This document shows positions 24,596 to 34,446 of a stretch of DNA of 56,000 bases, in pieces. Position numbers and translations under genes: made by a program. The stretch spans positions 1 to 56,000 of the forward strand of contig NZ_JPFV01000007.1 in assembly GCF_000722685.1 (NCBI RefSeq), read 5' to 3'. How positions within the stretch are numbered: the stretch's first letter is position 1; each line of letters starts with the position of its first letter. The notes under the pieces were generated by a model that saw only the letters and a list, made by a program, of their open reading frames with translations, was not told the origin of the DNA and made no database searches. Origin of the DNA: Streptococcus mitis (GTDB lineage: Bacteria; Bacillota; Bacilli; Lactobacillales; Streptococcaceae).

Positions 24596-25000
24596 ATGAA
24601 AAAAATATTTTTAAAAAAACGGAACATCTTCCTTGCGAGATTGTCCCTAGGTCAGTTGCCCTTACTTGTCTCTACTTATCTATTTCTATCTCGTCAGTTT
24701 TTAAATTTTTCCTTAGTCCTCCAATTTCTCTTAGTAGTTATCAACTTGGCTTCTATTTTGGTCACTGTTTACCTCACTAGGGAAATGAGGATAAGAGAGT
24801 TTGAAGATGATGATTTGGTTAGTCCTAGAACCAATCAACTTATGTTTATCGGCTTGACAGGTTTTATGTCTATTATTTGTTTGTATAGAGGGATCACAGC
24901 AGGAGAATTCTATCAACAACTAATTGCCTATATTGGCGCTATTCTCTGCTTGCTTATTATGCTTCTACTCATTTGGGGCTTGAAGTATTATAAAAAGTAG
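24596..25000 (+). CDS. Four-helix membrane protein, blp immunity type
   Basis: A 134-residue protein from ATG 24596, chosen because GGAG lies 6 nt upstream; longer starts at 24560 or 24584 lack a proper site. It has four hydrophobic helices (about residues 13-33, 36-55, 76-92, 100-125) and a basic tail LKYYKK. The last 64 codons are duplicated as a fragment at 20053. Its position before blpZ suggests it corresponds to blpX of the pneumococcal blpXYZ group, but I am not certain of that name. Confidence 0.78.
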   Translation: MKKIFLKKRNIFLARLSLGQLPLLVSTYLFLSRQFLNFSLVLQFLLVVINLASILVTVYLTREMRIREFEDDDLVSPRTNQLMFIGLTGFMSIICLYRGITAGEFYQQLIAYIGAILCLLIMLLLIWGLKYYKK

Positions 25001-25057
25001 GGAAGAGTTTTCTTATTAATCTGGGACTAGTCTAAAGACTGGCAGGAGGAGGTCATC

Positions 25058-25306
25058 ATGTATAAACACTTATTTTTCCTAGATTCAAAAACCTTAGACT
25101 GGTTGACACCCTATATTCTAGTCTTGGCTTCTGACACCATTGCCTTTAATGTTTTTGTGCTAACCTTTGTATCTGTTGTGATTTTTTATTTTCTGAATCC
25201 CATGCTAGCTTTTATGTCTATATTCTTAGTGGGTGGTTATGTGGTCGGTTTTTGGTTGTTAAAATGGTTTGTTTTGGAAAGACTAGAGTTAAAGGATGAT
25301 GTGTAG
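25058..25306 (+). CDS. blpZ: BlpZ, small membrane protein
   Basis: An 82-residue protein with two to three hydrophobic segments (residues 15-30, 31-50, 53-72) and a charged end (ERLELKDDV). It matches BlpZ by sequence style and by its place before the terminal CPBP protease. In pneumococcus BlpY and BlpZ act together in immunity. CAGGAGGAGG lies 6 nt before the ATG. The next gene follows after 30 nt. Confidence 0.82.
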   Translation: MYKHLFFLDSKTLDWLTPYILVLASDTIAFNVFVLTFVSVVIFYFLNPMLAFMSIFLVGGYVVGFWLLKWFVLERLELKDDV

Positions 25307-25336
25307 GGAAGTCTGTTTGTTGAGGAGGATAATTTT

Positions 25337-25948
25337 ATGGAGTTTTTTGATAAATTTCATGCCTTGTGCATTGGATTTTTAGTACTAATAATTGTCATTA
25401 CAGTTCCTTATACGATTAACCATGGGGATTTTTTTCAAAATGAGCCTGCACTGATTATTGTAAGTCTTCTTGTAACTTTGGTGAGTGTTACTTATGCTAG
25501 AAAGTTTGAAATGATTTCTTTTGGGATGTTAAGCAAGAAAGACCTTTTGCTTTTCATTGCAATCTTTCTTCTAAGTGTGCTTGAGACGCTGGTTTATATT
25601 AAATTCTTTGCTGTTTCTTCTGGCGCAGGAGTTCAACACTTGGCGGAAGTCAGCAGAGGAATTTCCCTGTCTTTGATTTTGACTACCTCAGTTTTTGGCC
25701 CGATTCAGGAGGAACTCATTTTCAGAGGACTTCTTCAAGGTGCGGTTTTTGACAACTCTTGGTTAGGGCTTGTGCTAACTTCCTCTCTCTTTTCTTTCAT
25801 GCATGGACCTTCTAATGTCCCCTCGTTTATTTTTTATCTACTTGGAGGCTTGTTACTGGGCTTTGCCTATAAAAAGAGCCAAAATTTGTGGGTTTCTACT
25901 CTAGTTCACATCTTTTACAATGCTTGGCCACTCTTATATTATTTATAA
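25337..25948 (+). CDS. CPBP-family intramembrane protease (PncP-like)
   Basis: A 203-residue membrane protein with about six helices and all CPBP motifs: QEELIFRGLLQ (motif 1), FSFMHGPSN (motif 2), HIFYN (motif 3). It is the conserved right end of the blp locus in pneumococcus, where it is called pncP. It probably contributes to self-immunity. GAGGAGG lies 8 nt before the ATG. A strong terminator follows and closes the locus. Confidence 0.83.
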   Translation: MEFFDKFHALCIGFLVLIIVITVPYTINHGDFFQNEPALIIVSLLVTLVSVTYARKFEMISFGMLSKKDLLLFIAIFLLSVLETLVYIKFFAVSSGAGVQHLAEVSRGISLSLILTTSVFGPIQEELIFRGLLQGAVFDNSWLGLVLTSSLFSFMHGPSNVPSFIFYLLGGLLLGFAYKKSQNLWVSTLVHIFYNAWPLLYYL

Positions 25949-25956
25949 AAATCATG

Positions 25957-25991
25957 AAAGGTAAGCAGAAGACGGTGCTTGCCTTTTTCTT
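25957..25991 (+). terminator. Terminator at right end of blp locus
   Basis: AAAGGTAAGCA pairs with TGCTTGCCTTT (one G-T pair), followed by a T run. Confidence 0.85.
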
Positions 25992-26050
25992 TCTATAATG
26001 ATACCCAAGCCAATCTAGAGGCTTTTCTTTGAGAATCGGGTGTGGAGCGG

Positions 26051-26079
26051 TTGACGAATAGGGCAAAAACTAGTAGAAT
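26051..26079 (+). promoter_or_regulatory. ccrZ-trmB promoter
   Basis: TTGACG (26051-26056), 17 bp, TAGAAT (26074-26079). Confidence 0.8.
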
Positions 26080-26108
26080 AGTAAGGAAACTTTATACGGA
26101 GGAAAGAA

Positions 26109-26903
26109 ATGGATTTGGGTGATAATGAGCTAACACTGACTCCCATACCTGGGAAAAGTGGCAAAGCTTATATGGGTAGCTATCCTGATGGGAAGCGTAT
26201 CTTTGTAAAAATGAACACCTCTCCAATCCTACCTGGTCTAGCTAGAGAACAAATTGCTCCACAATTATTATGGAGTCGCCGTTTGGCAGATGGGCGTGAT
26301 ATGTGTGCTCAAGAATGGTTGACAGGCAAGATATTGACCCCCTATGATATGAATCGTAAACAAATCGTCAATATCTTAACCCGTCTTCATCGCTCACGTC
26401 CTTTGATGACACAGTTGAGTCGTTTGGGATATGCCATGGAAACACCTGTAGATTTACTACAGTCTTGGCAAGAAACGGCTCCAGATGCTTTGCGTAAAAA
26501 TCATTTTATCAGTGAAGTGATGGCTGATTTACGTCAGACTATTCCAGGATTTAGAGAGGACTATGCGACCATTGTCCATGGAGATGTACGACATAGTAAT
26601 TGGATTGAGACAGACAGTGGCTTGATTTATTTGGTGGATTGGGATTCGGTTCGCTTGACCGATCGCATGTTTGATGTGGCCCATATGCTCTGCCATTATA
26701 TTCCAGAACATCAGTGGAAGGAATGGTTGACCTACTACGGTTATAAGTACAATCAAACAGTATTAAATAAATTGTATTGGTACGGTCAATTGTCTTATTT
26801 GAGCCAGATTTCCAAGTATTATATGAACCAAGATTTAGAAAATGTCAATCGGGAGATTCATGGCCTGCGTCACTTCCGAGACAAGTATGGAAAGAGAAGA
26901 TGA
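26109..26903 (+). CDS. ccrZ: Cell-cycle regulator CcrZ (aminoglycoside-phosphotransferase fold)
   Basis: A 264-residue protein kinase-like fold. The catalytic loop is [10 protein letters not shown] and the metal-binding motif LVDWDSV; the N-terminal nucleotide loop is GKSGKAY. In pneumococcus CcrZ links division to DnaA-driven replication initiation and is brought to the septum by FtsZ. GGAGG lies 9 nt before the ATG. It overlaps trmB by 4 nt. It sits just right of the blp locus, as in pneumococcus. Confidence 0.93.
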   Translation: MDLGDNELTLTPIPGKSGKAYMGSYPDGKRIFVKMNTSPILPGLAREQIAPQLLWSRRLADGRDMCAQEWLTGKILTPYDMNRKQIVNILTRLHRSRPLMTQLSRLGYAMETPVDLLQSWQETAPDALRKNHFISEVMADLRQTIPGFREDYATIVHGDVRHSNWIETDSGLIYLVDWDSVRLTDRMFDVAHMLCHYIPEHQWKEWLTYYGYKYNQTVLNKLYWYGQLSYLSQISKYYMNQDLENVNREIHGLRHFRDKYGKRR

Positions 26904-27535
26904 GAGTTAGAAATCGTAAAGGGGCGACAGAATTACTAGAGGCAAATCCCCAGTATGTGGTCCTCAATCCCTTGGAAGCCAAGGGAAAATGGCGGGACTT
27001 GTTTGGCAATGATAATCCCATTCATGTGGAAGTTGGAAGTGGAAAGGGTGCCTTTGTTTCAGGTATGGCCAAGCAAAACCCTGACATCAACTATATTGGG
27101 ATTGATATTCAAAAGTCTGTTTTGAGCTACGCCTTGGACAAGGTTCTTGAAGTTGGAGTGCCTAACATCAAGCTCTTGTGGGTAGATGGTTCTGACTTGA
27201 CTGACTACTTTGAAGATGGTGAGATTGATCGCTTGTATTTGAACTTTTCAGATCCATGGCCTAAAAAACGCCATGAAAAGCGTCGTTTGACCTACAAGAC
27301 CTTCTTGGATACCTTCAAGCGTATCTTACCTGAAAATGGAGAAATTCATTTCAAGACGGATAACCGTGGCTTGTTTGAGTACAGCCTAGTAAGTTTTTCT
27401 CAGTATGGCATGAAGCTCAATGGTGTCTGGCTTGATTTACATGCTAGTGATTTTGAAGGCAATGTCATGACAGAATACGAGCAAAAATTCTCCAACAAGG
27501 GACAAGTTATCTACCGAGTTGAGGTTCAGTTTTAA
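26900..27535 (+). CDS. trmB: tRNA (guanine-N7)-methyltransferase TrmB
   Basis: A 211-residue enzyme that methylates G46 of tRNA with SAM. The SAM motif is [10 protein letters not shown] and the family motif [13 protein letters not shown] is intact. ATG 26900 overlaps the ccrZ stop (ATGA) and gives the conserved start MRVRNRKGA. An open frame further upstream is only the overlap with ccrZ. Likely a two-gene operon. Confidence 0.96.
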   Translation: MRVRNRKGATELLEANPQYVVLNPLEAKGKWRDLFGNDNPIHVEVGSGKGAFVSGMAKQNPDINYIGIDIQKSVLSYALDKVLEVGVPNIKLLWVDGSDLTDYFEDGEIDRLYLNFSDPWPKKRHEKRRLTYKTFLDTFKRILPENGEIHFKTDNRGLFEYSLVSFSQYGMKLNGVWLDLHASDFEGNVMTEYEQKFSNKGQVIYRVEVQF

Positions 27536-27540
27536 GAAAT

Positions 27541-27556
27541 AGCCTGAAATCAGGCT
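27541..27556 (+). terminator. Weak hairpin after trmB
   Basis: AGCCTGA-AA-TCAGGCT, without a real T run. It may be an attenuating terminator. Confidence 0.45.
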
Positions 27557-27572
27557 GTATAAGTGCTTTTGC

Positions 27573-27601
27573 TTTACATAAGTTGGTAAACGTGCTATAC
27601 T
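27573..27601 (+). promoter_or_regulatory. rimP-nusA-infB operon promoter
   Basis: TTTACA (27573-27578), 17 bp, extended -10 TGC-TATACT (27596-27601). A leader hairpin GAGGCG/CGCCTC follows at 27623-27646, before the rimP ribosome site. Confidence 0.8.
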
Positions 27602-27660
27602 AATAGTAAGAATATGAAAAGTGAGGCGGGGAAATATCTTCGCCTCTTGCTTATGAGGAG

Positions 27661-28140
27661 GTGGACGCAATCGCAACAATCGTAGAATTAGTCAGAGAAG
27701 TTGTAGAACCTGTCATCCAAGCACCGTTCGAGCTCGTGGATATCGAGTATGGAAAGATTGGCAGTGACATGATTCTCAGTATTTTTGTAGATAAACCTGA
27801 AGGAATTACCTTGAACGACACGGCGGACTTGACAGAAATTATCAGTCCTGTCCTAGATACCATCAAGCCAGATCCCTTCCCAGAACAATATTTCCTAGAA
27901 ATCACCAGTCCAGGTTTGGAACGTCCTTTGAAAACCAAGGATGCAGTTGCTGGAGCGGTTGGGAAATACATCCATGTCGGGCTCTACCAAGCCATCGATA
28001 AGCAAAAGGTCTTTGAAGGAACCTTGGTAGCCTTTGAAGAGGACGAGTTGACCATGGAATATATGGACAAGACACGTAAGAAAACCGTCCAAATTCCATA
28101 CAGTTTAGTATCAAAAGCACGTTTAGCAGTTAAATTATAG
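27661..28140 (+). CDS. rimP: Ribosome maturation factor RimP
   Basis: A 159-residue 30S assembly factor. The N-terminal domain has the [18 protein letters not shown] motif and the [10 protein letters not shown] signature, followed by an SH3-like C-terminal domain ending ARLAVKL. The reading frame begins with GTG at 27661, which overlaps the Shine-Dalgarno GAGGAGG itself (no spacer). The next in-frame canonical starts are much too late. An ATC at 27670 has ideal spacing. The exact start is therefore uncertain. First gene of the nusA operon. Confidence 0.93.
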   Translation: MDAIATIVELVREVVEPVIQAPFELVDIEYGKIGSDMILSIFVDKPEGITLNDTADLTEIISPVLDTIKPDPFPEQYFLEITSPGLERPLKTKDAVAGAVGKYIHVGLYQAIDKQKVFEGTLVAFEEDELTMEYMDKTRKKTVQIPYSLVSKARLAVKL

Positions 28141-28183
28141 AAAAAGAAAGGATAGCTTTTGAGGATTCAAAAGTGAAGAAAAC

Positions 28184-29320
28184 ATGAGTAAAGAAATGCT
28201 AGAGGCCTTCCGAATTTTGGAAGAAGACAAGGGAATCAAAAAAGAAGATATCATCGACGCAGTAGTAGAGTCGCTTCGTTCCGCTTATCGCAGACGCTAT
28301 GGTCAATCAGACAGCGTAGCTATTGACTTCAACGAAAAAACAGGTGACTTTACAGTTTATACTGTCCGTGAAGTTGTTGATGAAGTATTTGATAGCCGTT
28401 TGGAAATCAGCTTAAAAGATGCTCTTGCCATTAACTCAGCTTACGAGCTTGGTGACAAAATTAAGTTTGAAGAAGCACCTGCTGAGTTTGGTCGTGTAGC
28501 AGCCCAATCTGCCAAACAAACCATCATGGAAAAAATGCGCAAGCAAACACGTGCCATCACCTACAATACTTACAAAGAGCATGAACAAGAAATCATGTCT
28601 GGTACGGTAGAACGCTTTGATAACCGTTTCATCTATGTCAACCTTGGCAGCATTGAAGCCCAATTGTCAAAACAAGACCAAATTCCTGGAGAAGTTTTTG
28701 CTTCTCATGATCGTATTGAAGTCTATGTTTACAAGGTTGAAGACAACCCTCGTGGTGTGAACGTCTTTGTCAGCCGTAGCCATCCAGAGATGATCAAACG
28801 TTTGATGGAGCAAGAAATTCCAGAAGTTTATGATGGAACTGTTGAAATCATGAGCGTGGCTCGTGAAGCTGGCGACCGTACTAAGGTTGCAGTTCGTAGC
28901 CACAATCCAAACGTGGACGCTATTGGTACAATCGTTGGACGTGGTGGTGCTAATATCAAGAAGATTACCAGCAAATTCCACCCAGCTCGCTACGATGCTA
29001 AGAGCGACCGTATGGTACCAATCGAAGAAAATATCGACGTTATCGAGTGGGTAGCAGATCCAGCTGAATTTATCTACAATGCCATCGCTCCTGCAGAGGT
29101 TGACCAAGTTATCTTTGATGAAAACGACAGCAAACGTGCCTTGGTGGTTGTTCCTGATAACAAGCTTTCTCTTGCCATCGGTCGTCGTGGACAAAACGTT
29201 CGCTTGGCAGCTCACTTGACTGGTTACCGTATCGATATCAAGTCTGCTAGCGAATTTGAAGCCATGGAAGAAGCTGCTTCAGTAGATTTAGAAGTAGAAA
29301 ACGATACTGTAGAAGAATAA
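28184..29320 (+). CDS. nusA: Transcription termination/antitermination factor NusA
   Basis: A 378-residue NusA of the short Gram-positive form. It has an N-terminal RNA-polymerase-binding domain, an S1 domain (about residues 135-200, SGTVERFDNRFIYVNLG), then KH1 and KH2 with GTIVGRGGANIKK and AIGRRGQNVRLA motifs, and a short acidic tail. The proteobacterial C-terminal acidic repeats are absent, as usual. It acts at pauses, terminators and rRNA antitermination. It lies 43 nt after rimP. Confidence 0.97.
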   Translation: MSKEMLEAFRILEEDKGIKKEDIIDAVVESLRSAYRRRYGQSDSVAIDFNEKTGDFTVYTVREVVDEVFDSRLEISLKDALAINSAYELGDKIKFEEAPAEFGRVAAQSAKQTIMEKMRKQTRAITYNTYKEHEQEIMSGTVERFDNRFIYVNLGSIEAQLSKQDQIPGEVFASHDRIEVYVYKVEDNPRGVNVFVSRSHPEMIKRLMEQEIPEVYDGTVEIMSVAREAGDRTKVAVRSHNPNVDAIGTIVGRGGANIKKITSKFHPARYDAKSDRMVPIEENIDVIEWVADPAEFIYNAIAPAEVDQVIFDENDSKRALVVVPDNKLSLAIGRRGQNVRLAAHLTGYRIDIKSASEFEAMEEAASVDLEVENDTVEE

Positions 29321-29341
29321 AAGTTGCTAGAGGAGGGAAAG

Positions 29342-29635
29342 ATGAAAACGAGAAAAATCCCTTTGCGCAAGTCTGTTGTGTCCAATGAAGTGATTGATAA
29401 GCGTGATTTGCTCCGTATTGTCAAGAACAAGGAAGGACAAGTCTTTATCGATCCGACAGGCAAGGCCAATGGCCGTGGCGCTTATATCAAACTAGACAAT
29501 GCAGAAGCCCTAGAGGCGAAAAAGAAGAAGGTCTTTAACCGCAGCTTTAGCATGGAAGTGGATGAAAGCTTTTATGACGAGTTGATCGCTTATGTGGATC
29601 ACAAAGTGAAAAGAAGAGAGTTGGGACTTGAATAA
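29342..29635 (+). CDS. rnpM: RNase P modulator RnpM (YlxR)
   Basis: A 97-residue YlxR-family protein (RKIPLRKSVVSNEVIDKRDLLRIV, read in parts; GRGAYIKLD motif). Recent work on the family shows binding to RNase P RNA. ATG 29342 follows GAGGAGGGA with good spacing. An in-frame upstream TTG at 29324 lacks a site. It overlaps ylxQ by 8 nt. Confidence 0.9.
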   Translation: MKTRKIPLRKSVVSNEVIDKRDLLRIVKNKEGQVFIDPTGKANGRGAYIKLDNAEALEAKKKKVFNRSFSMEVDESFYDELIAYVDHKVKRRELGLE

Positions 29636-29927
29636 GCAAAAGATAAGCAATCTCTTGGGACTGGCTCAGCGAGCAGGGCGGATTATATCGGGTGAAGAAT
29701 TGGTGGTCAAGGCCATTCAAGACGGTAAGGCCAAGTTGGTCTTTCTAGCCCATGATACTGGACCCAATCTGACCAAGAAGATTCAAGATAAAAGTCAGTA
29801 TTATCAAGTAGAAACTGTAACCGTGTTTTCAACACTGGAATTAAGCATAGCAGTCGGGAAATCGAGAAAGGTTTTGGCTGTAACAGATGCTGGATTTACA
29901 AAGAAAATGAGGTCTCTTATGGAATAG
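29628..29927 (+). CDS. ylxQ: L7Ae-like RNA-binding protein YlxQ
   Basis: A 99-residue L7Ae/L30e-fold protein ([27 protein letters not shown]) that probably binds K-turns. The start is TTG 29628 inside the end of rnpM, preceded by GAGAG; translational coupling is likely. It is part of the conserved nusA-rnpM-ylxQ-infB order. Confidence 0.9.
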   Translation: MNKQKISNLLGLAQRAGRIISGEELVVKAIQDGKAKLVFLAHDTGPNLTKKIQDKSQYYQVETVTVFSTLELSIAVGKSRKVLAVTDAGFTKKMRSLME

Positions 29928-29943
29928 AAGAGGAGGACATGAT

Positions 29944-32733
29944 TTGTCTAAGAAAAGATTGTACGAAATCGCAAAAGAACTTGGAAAAGAAAGTAAAGAA
30001 GTTGTAGCGCGTGCAAAAGAGTTGGGCTTGGATGTGAAAAGCCACTCATCAAGTGTGGAAGAAGCTGTCGCTGCAAAAATCGCTGCCAGCTTTAAGTCTG
30101 CTACTCCGAAAGTAGAAGCAAAACCTGCAGCACCAAAAGCAAGTGCAGAAAAGAAAGCCGAAAAATCTGAGCCAGCTAAACCAGCTGTAGCTAAGGAAGA
30201 GGCAAAATCAGCTGAGCCAGTCGCTCCTAAAACAGAAAAAGCAGCAGCTAAACCGCAAAGTCGTAATTTCAAGGCTGAGCGTGAAGCCCGTGCTAAAGAG
30301 CAGGCAGAGCGACGCAAGCAAAATAAAGGCAATAGCCGTGACCAACAACAAAACGGGAACCGTCAGAAAAACGACGGCCGTAATGGTGGAAAACAAGGTC
30401 AAGGAAACCGCGACAATCGTCGCTTTAATGACCAAGCTAAGAAACAGCAAGGTCAGCAAAATCGTGGTAATGAACGCCGTCAACAAGAGGACAAACGTTC
30501 ACATCAAGCGGCTCCACGTGTTGACTTTAAAGCCCGTGCAGCAGCCCTAAAAGCAGAGCAAAATGCAGAGTACGCCCGTTCAAGTGAGGAACGTTTCAAA
30601 CAGACTCAGGCTGCTAAAGAAGCCTTGGCCCAAGCTAACAAACGCAAGGAGCCAGAGGAAATCTTTGAAGAAGTGGCTAAGTTAGCTGAACAGGCGCAAC
30701 AAGTTCAAGCAGTGGTTGAACCAGCTCCTGTAGCTAAAGAAGCACCAGTGGATACACGTCGTAAAAAACAAGCTCGACCAGACAAAGAACGTGATGATTT
30801 CGATCACGAAGAAGATGGTCCTAGAAAACAACAAAAGAATCGAAGTAGTCAAAATCAAGTGAGAAATCAAAGAAATAGTAACTGGAATAACAACAAGAAG
30901 AACAAAAAAGGCAATAACAAGAACAACCGTAATCAGACTCCAAAACCTGTTACGGAGCGTAAATTCCATGAATTGCCGACAGAATTTGAATATACAGATG
31001 GTATGACCGTTGCGGAAATCGCAAAACGTATCAAACGTGAACCAGCTGAAATCGTTAAGAAACTTTTCATGATGGGTGTCATGGCCACACAAAACCAATC
31101 CTTGGATGGGGAAACAATTGAACTCCTCATGGTGGATTATGGTATCGAAGCCAAACAAAAAGTTGAAGTGGATAATGCCGATATCGAACGTTTCTTTGTT
31201 GAAGATGGTTATCTCAATGAAGATGAATTGGTTGAGCGTCCACCAGTTGTAACTATCATGGGACACGTTGACCACGGTAAAACAACACTCCTAGATACCC
31301 TTCGTAACTCTCGTGTTGCGACAGGTGAAGCAGGTGGGATCACTCAGCATATCGGTGCCTACCAAATCGTGGAAAATGGCAAGAAGATTACCTTCCTTGA
31401 TACACCAGGACACGCGGCCTTTACATCTATGCGTGCGCGTGGTGCTTCTGTTACTGATATTACGATCTTGGTCGTAGCGGCAGATGATGGTGTTATGCCT
31501 CAGACAATTGAAGCCATTAACCACTCAAAAGCGGCCAACGTTCCAATCATCGTAGCCATCAACAAGATTGATAAACCAGGTGCTAACCCAGAACGTGTTA
31601 TCGGTGAATTGGCAGAGCATGGTGTTATGTCAACAGCTTGGGGTGGAGATTCTGAATTTGTTGAAATCTCAGCTAAATTCAACCAAAACATCGAAGAATT
31701 GTTGGAAACAGTCCTTCTTGTGGCTGAAATCCAAGAACTTAAGGCAGACCCAACAGTGCGTGCGATCGGTACAGTTATCGAAGCTCGCTTGGATAAAGGA
31801 AAAGGTGCGGTCGCAACCCTTCTTGTTCAACAAGGTACCTTGAATGTTCAAGACCCAATCGTTGTCGGAAATACCTTCGGTCGTGTCCGTGCTATGACCA
31901 ACGACCTTGGTCGTCGTGTTAAGGTTGCAGGGCCATCAACACCAGTATCAATCACAGGTTTGAACGAAGCGCCAATGGCGGGTGACCACTTTGCCGTTTA
32001 CGAAGATGAAAAATCTGCGCGTGCAGCAGGTGAAGAGCGTGCCAAACGTGCCCTCATGAAACAACGTCAAGCTACCCAACGTGTTAGCCTTGAAAATCTC
32101 TTTGATACCCTTAAAGCTGGTGAACTCAAGTCAGTTAACGTCATCATCAAGGCCGATGTACAAGGTTCTGTTGAAGCCCTTTCTGCCTCACTTCAAAAGA
32201 TCGACGTGGAAGGTGTCAAAGTTACCATCGTTCACTCTGCGGTCGGTGCTATCAACGAATCAGACGTAACCCTTGCCGAAGCTTCAAATGCCTTTATCGT
32301 TGGATTCAACGTACGCCCTACACCACAAGCTCGTCAACAAGCCGATGCTGACGATGTAGAAATCCGTCTCCACAGCATTATCTACAAAGTTATCGAAGAG
32401 ATGGAAGAAGCCATGAAAGGGATGCTTGATCCGGAATTCGAAGAAAAAATCATCGGTGAAGCTCTTATCCGTGAGACCTTCAAGGTATCTAAAGTGGGAA
32501 CTATCGGTGGATTTATGGTTATCAACGGTAAGGTTACCCGTGACTCTAAAGTCCGTGTTATCCGTGACGGTGTTGTTATCTATGATGGCGAACTCGCAAG
32601 CTTGAAACACTACAAAGACGACGTTAAGGAAGTTACAAACGGTCGTGAAGGTGGATTGATGATCGATGGCTACAATGATATCAAGATGGATGATGTGATT
32701 GAGGCCTACGTCATGGAAGAAATCAAACGATAA
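29944..32733 (+). CDS. infB: Translation initiation factor IF-2
   Basis: A 929-residue GTPase that brings initiator fMet-tRNA to the ribosome. Domains: the IF2_N helix bundle at the start, a long Ala/Lys/Gln/Asn-rich linker (about residues 55-330), a second IF2_N domain, then the GTPase with G1 [10 protein letters not shown]3 DTPGH and G4 NKID, and the C-terminal tRNA-binding domains. The start is TTG 29944 with GAGGAGG about 9 nt upstream. It is followed by a structured intergenic element before rbfA. Confidence 0.97.
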   Translation: MSKKRLYEIAKELGKESKEVVARAKELGLDVKSHSSSVEEAVAAKIAASFKSATPKVEAKPAAPKASAEKKAEKSEPAKPAVAKEEAKSAEPVAPKTEKAAAKPQSRNFKAEREARAKEQAERRKQNKGNSRDQQQNGNRQKNDGRNGGKQGQGNRDNRRFNDQAKKQQGQQNRGNERRQQEDKRSHQAAPRVDFKARAAALKAEQNAEYARSSEERFKQTQAAKEALAQANKRKEPEEIFEEVAKLAEQAQQVQAVVEPAPVAKEAPVDTRRKKQARPDKERDDFDHEEDGPRKQQKNRSSQNQVRNQRNSNWNNNKKNKKGNNKNNRNQTPKPVTERKFHELPTEFEYTDGMTVAEIAKRIKREPAEIVKKLFMMGVMATQNQSLDGETIELLMVDYGIEAKQKVEVDNADIERFFVEDGYLNEDELVERPPVVTIMGHVDHGKTTLLDTLRNSRVATGEAGGITQHIGAYQIVENGKKITFLDTPGHAAFTSMRARGASVTDITILVVAADDGVMPQTIEAINHSKAANVPIIVAINKIDKPGANPERVIGELAEHGVMSTAWGGDSEFVEISAKFNQNIEELLETVLLVAEIQELKADPTVRAIGTVIEARLDKGKGAVATLLVQQGTLNVQDPIVVGNTFGRVRAMTNDLGRRVKVAGPSTPVSITGLNEAPMAGDHFAVYEDEKSARAAGEERAKRALMKQRQATQRVSLENLFDTLKAGELKSVNVIIKADVQGSVEALSASLQKIDVEGVKVTIVHSAVGAINESDVTLAEASNAFIVGFNVRPTPQARQQADADDVEIRLHSIIYKVIEEMEEAMKGMLDPEFEEKIIGEALIRETFKVSKVGTIGGFMVINGKVTRDSKVRVIRDGVVIYDGELASLKHYKDDVKEVTNGREGGLMIDGYNDIKMDDVIEAYVMEEIKR

Positions 32734-32751
32734 GATTTTTGCTCCTTTCTT

Positions 32752-32870
32752 AGGTGGTGAGGGACGCAAGCAAACCAATGGTTTCATTGCTTATTTTTGA
32801 GTCTAGGGTCTCAAAAATCCCCTGTGATGGGACTGATAAATCAGTTCCATCACTTTCACCACGGCGAAAG
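32752..32870 (+). ncRNA. Structured repeat element, copy A
   Basis: Closing stem GTGGTGA (32754-32760) with TCACCAC (32856-32862). Small stem GCAA/TTGC capped by AAACC-AAT-GGTTT (32772-32784). Hairpin ATTTTTGAG/CTCAAAAAT (32793-32818). 14-bp hairpin GTGATGGGACTGAT/ATCAGTTCCATCAC (32824-32853, one G-T pair). Unpaired GGGACG-CA-AGC and ACGGCGAAAG are conserved with copies B (5126) and C (8641). It begins 18 nt after infB and lies in the infB-rbfA gap. It could be a 3' UTR element, a small RNA or a SPRITE-like repeat. Confidence 0.62.
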
Positions 32871-32881
32871 AAGCAGATGAT

Positions 32882-32958
32882 TTCAAATTGAACTTCGTTT
32901 CAATTTGAACTGAAAATCAAGAAGTTTAAAAATAGCTAGGTCTGCTGGCCTAGCTTTT
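32882..32958 (+). terminator. Two hairpins between element A and rbfA
   Basis: TTCAAATTGAA/TTCAATTTGAA (32882-32909), then AGCTAGG/CCTAGCT (32934-32955) followed by TTTTGG. The second reads as an intrinsic terminator, which would separate infB from rbfA. Confidence 0.7.
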
Positions 32959-32983
32959 GGTTCAAAGTAGAGAAAGGAATATC

Positions 32984-33334
32984 ATGGCAAATCATTTCCG
33001 TACGGATCGTGTGGGCATGGAAATCAAGCGTGAAGTCAATGAGATTTTGCAAAAGAAAGTCCGTGATCCGCGTGTCCAAGGCGTAACCATCACAGATGTT
33101 CAGATGCTAGGTGACTTGTCTGTTGCCAAGGTTTACTATACCATTTTGAGTAACCTTGCTTCGGATAATCAAAAAGCCCAAATCGGGCTTGAAAAAGCAA
33201 CTGGTACCATCAAACGTGAACTTGGTCGCAATTTGAAATTGTACAAAATCCCAGATTTGACTTTCGTCAAAGACGAATCCATCGAATATGGAAACAAGAT
33301 TGACGAGATGCTACGCAATCTGGATAAAAACTAA
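32984..33334 (+). CDS. rbfA: Ribosome-binding factor RbfA
   Basis: A 116-residue KH-fold protein needed for 16S maturation. It has the conserved [14 protein letters not shown] start and the VAKVYYTIL and [15 protein letters not shown] motifs. ATG 32984 follows AAAGGA. A longer in-frame GTG at 32957 lies inside a terminator stem and is rejected. Last gene of the nusA-infB group. Confidence 0.95.
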   Translation: MANHFRTDRVGMEIKREVNEILQKKVRDPRVQGVTITDVQMLGDLSVAKVYYTILSNLASDNQKAQIGLEKATGTIKRELGRNLKLYKIPDLTFVKDESIEYGNKIDEMLRNLDKN

Positions 33335-33358
33335 AAAAGAGGGGTAACCCTCTTTTTT
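33333..33358 (+). terminator. rbfA terminator
   Basis: AAAAAAGAGGG-GTAA-CCCTCTTTTTT, overlapping the rbfA stop codon. Confidence 0.88.
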
Positions 33359-33482
33359 GGTGGGGAAATGACTACAAAGCATACTAGGGAATCTTTCTAG
33401 AGTTAAAGATTATTAAAAAGCTTTATAAAATTCAGATAGTGTGATATTATGAAAGAAAGATACAAGAAAAAGAGGTATTTAT

Positions 33483-34262
33483 ATGGCTGAACAAGACTTA
33501 GCTATGCAAGTATTACAACAAGTGGTAAAACTACCTATTGTTAAGGTTGATCGTTCGAAATTTTTAGTGGATAAGTTTTCCAAAGAATTGGATCCACAGG
33601 ACATTCCTACCTTATTAGAACAAGGTCCAACGTCTCTCTTATCTCAAGAAACCTTAGATAGAGTGGCTAATGCCTGCATTAGGGATAATGTTTTATTGGC
33701 GAGTGGAACCTCTGTTTTGGCAGGATTACCTGGAGGGATTGCTATGGCAATTACCATTCCAGCTGATGTGGCTCAATTTTATGGTTTCTCTCTGAAATTG
33801 GCTCAAGAATTAGGTTATATTTATGGTTATGAGGATCTTTGGGCTTCACGCGAGGAGTTGAGTGAAGATGCTCAAAATACCCTCTTGCTTTATCTAGGCG
33901 TAATGTTGGGGGTGAATGGAACCGCTGCCTTGCTACGTGCTGGTGGTATAACAATTGCCAAACAGGTAATGAAAACAGTGCCTAATAAAGCTTTAACAAA
34001 GACGCTTTGGTATCCTATTTTGAAAAAAGTCTTAAAAATATTTGGTGTGAATCTTACCAAGGGAGGGCTGGCCAAAGGAATGGGGAAATTCATTCCTATC
34101 TTGGGTGGTATCATTTCAGGTGGTTTAACCTTTGCAACTATGAAACCGATGGGTGAAAGCTTGCAGAAAGAATTGTCTAAACTAGTCAACTATAGTGAAG
34201 TTCAATATCAAGAAGATGTTGAAACAATCCGAAAAGAGGCTGAAATAATCGAGGGTGAGTGA
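33483..34262 (+). CDS. EcsC-family membrane-associated protein
   Basis: A 259-residue protein. The central region is rich in small residues (SGTSVLAGLPGGIAMAITIPADVAQFYGF) and a later hydrophobic hairpin (GKFIPILGGIISGGLTFATM) matches EcsC-type proteins. These are thought to bind membranes, but their function is unknown. The weak site AAGAGG lies 8 nt before ATG. Two very small genes follow at once (spacing 1 nt, then overlap), so it leads a three-gene operon. Confidence 0.78.
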   Translation: MAEQDLAMQVLQQVVKLPIVKVDRSKFLVDKFSKELDPQDIPTLLEQGPTSLLSQETLDRVANACIRDNVLLASGTSVLAGLPGGIAMAITIPADVAQFYGFSLKLAQELGYIYGYEDLWASREELSEDAQNTLLLYLGVMLGVNGTAALLRAGGITIAKQVMKTVPNKALTKTLWYPILKKVLKIFGVNLTKGGLAKGMGKFIPILGGIISGGLTFATMKPMGESLQKELSKLVNYSEVQYQEDVETIRKEAEIIEGE

Positions 34263-34263
34263 G

Positions 34264-34446
34264 ATGAATCCTATCAAAGCTTTTGCTAAAATTTATGGTA
34301 ATTACTTTTTGACCATGCAAGGTGTAAAAGTAATGAAAACGATAAAGAAAGATGACAATGTCGTTGTCGGTCTAGGGAAACTTTTTATTGCAGACAAGTT
34401 AATGGATGCGGCTCGATGGCTCATCAAGCCAGAGGAGAGAGAATGA
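34264..34446 (+). CDS. Small protein, unknown, EcsC operon
   Basis: A 60-residue amphipathic protein (MNPIKAFAKIYGNYF... WLIKPEERE) with no membrane helix and no known motif. ATG 34264 follows GAGGGTGAG and begins 1 nt after the EcsC stop. Its stop TGA overlaps the ATG of the next small gene (ATGA), indicating tight translational coupling. Confidence 0.72.
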   Translation: MNPIKAFAKIYGNYFLTMQGVKVMKTIKKDDNVVVGLGKLFIADKLMDAARWLIKPEERE

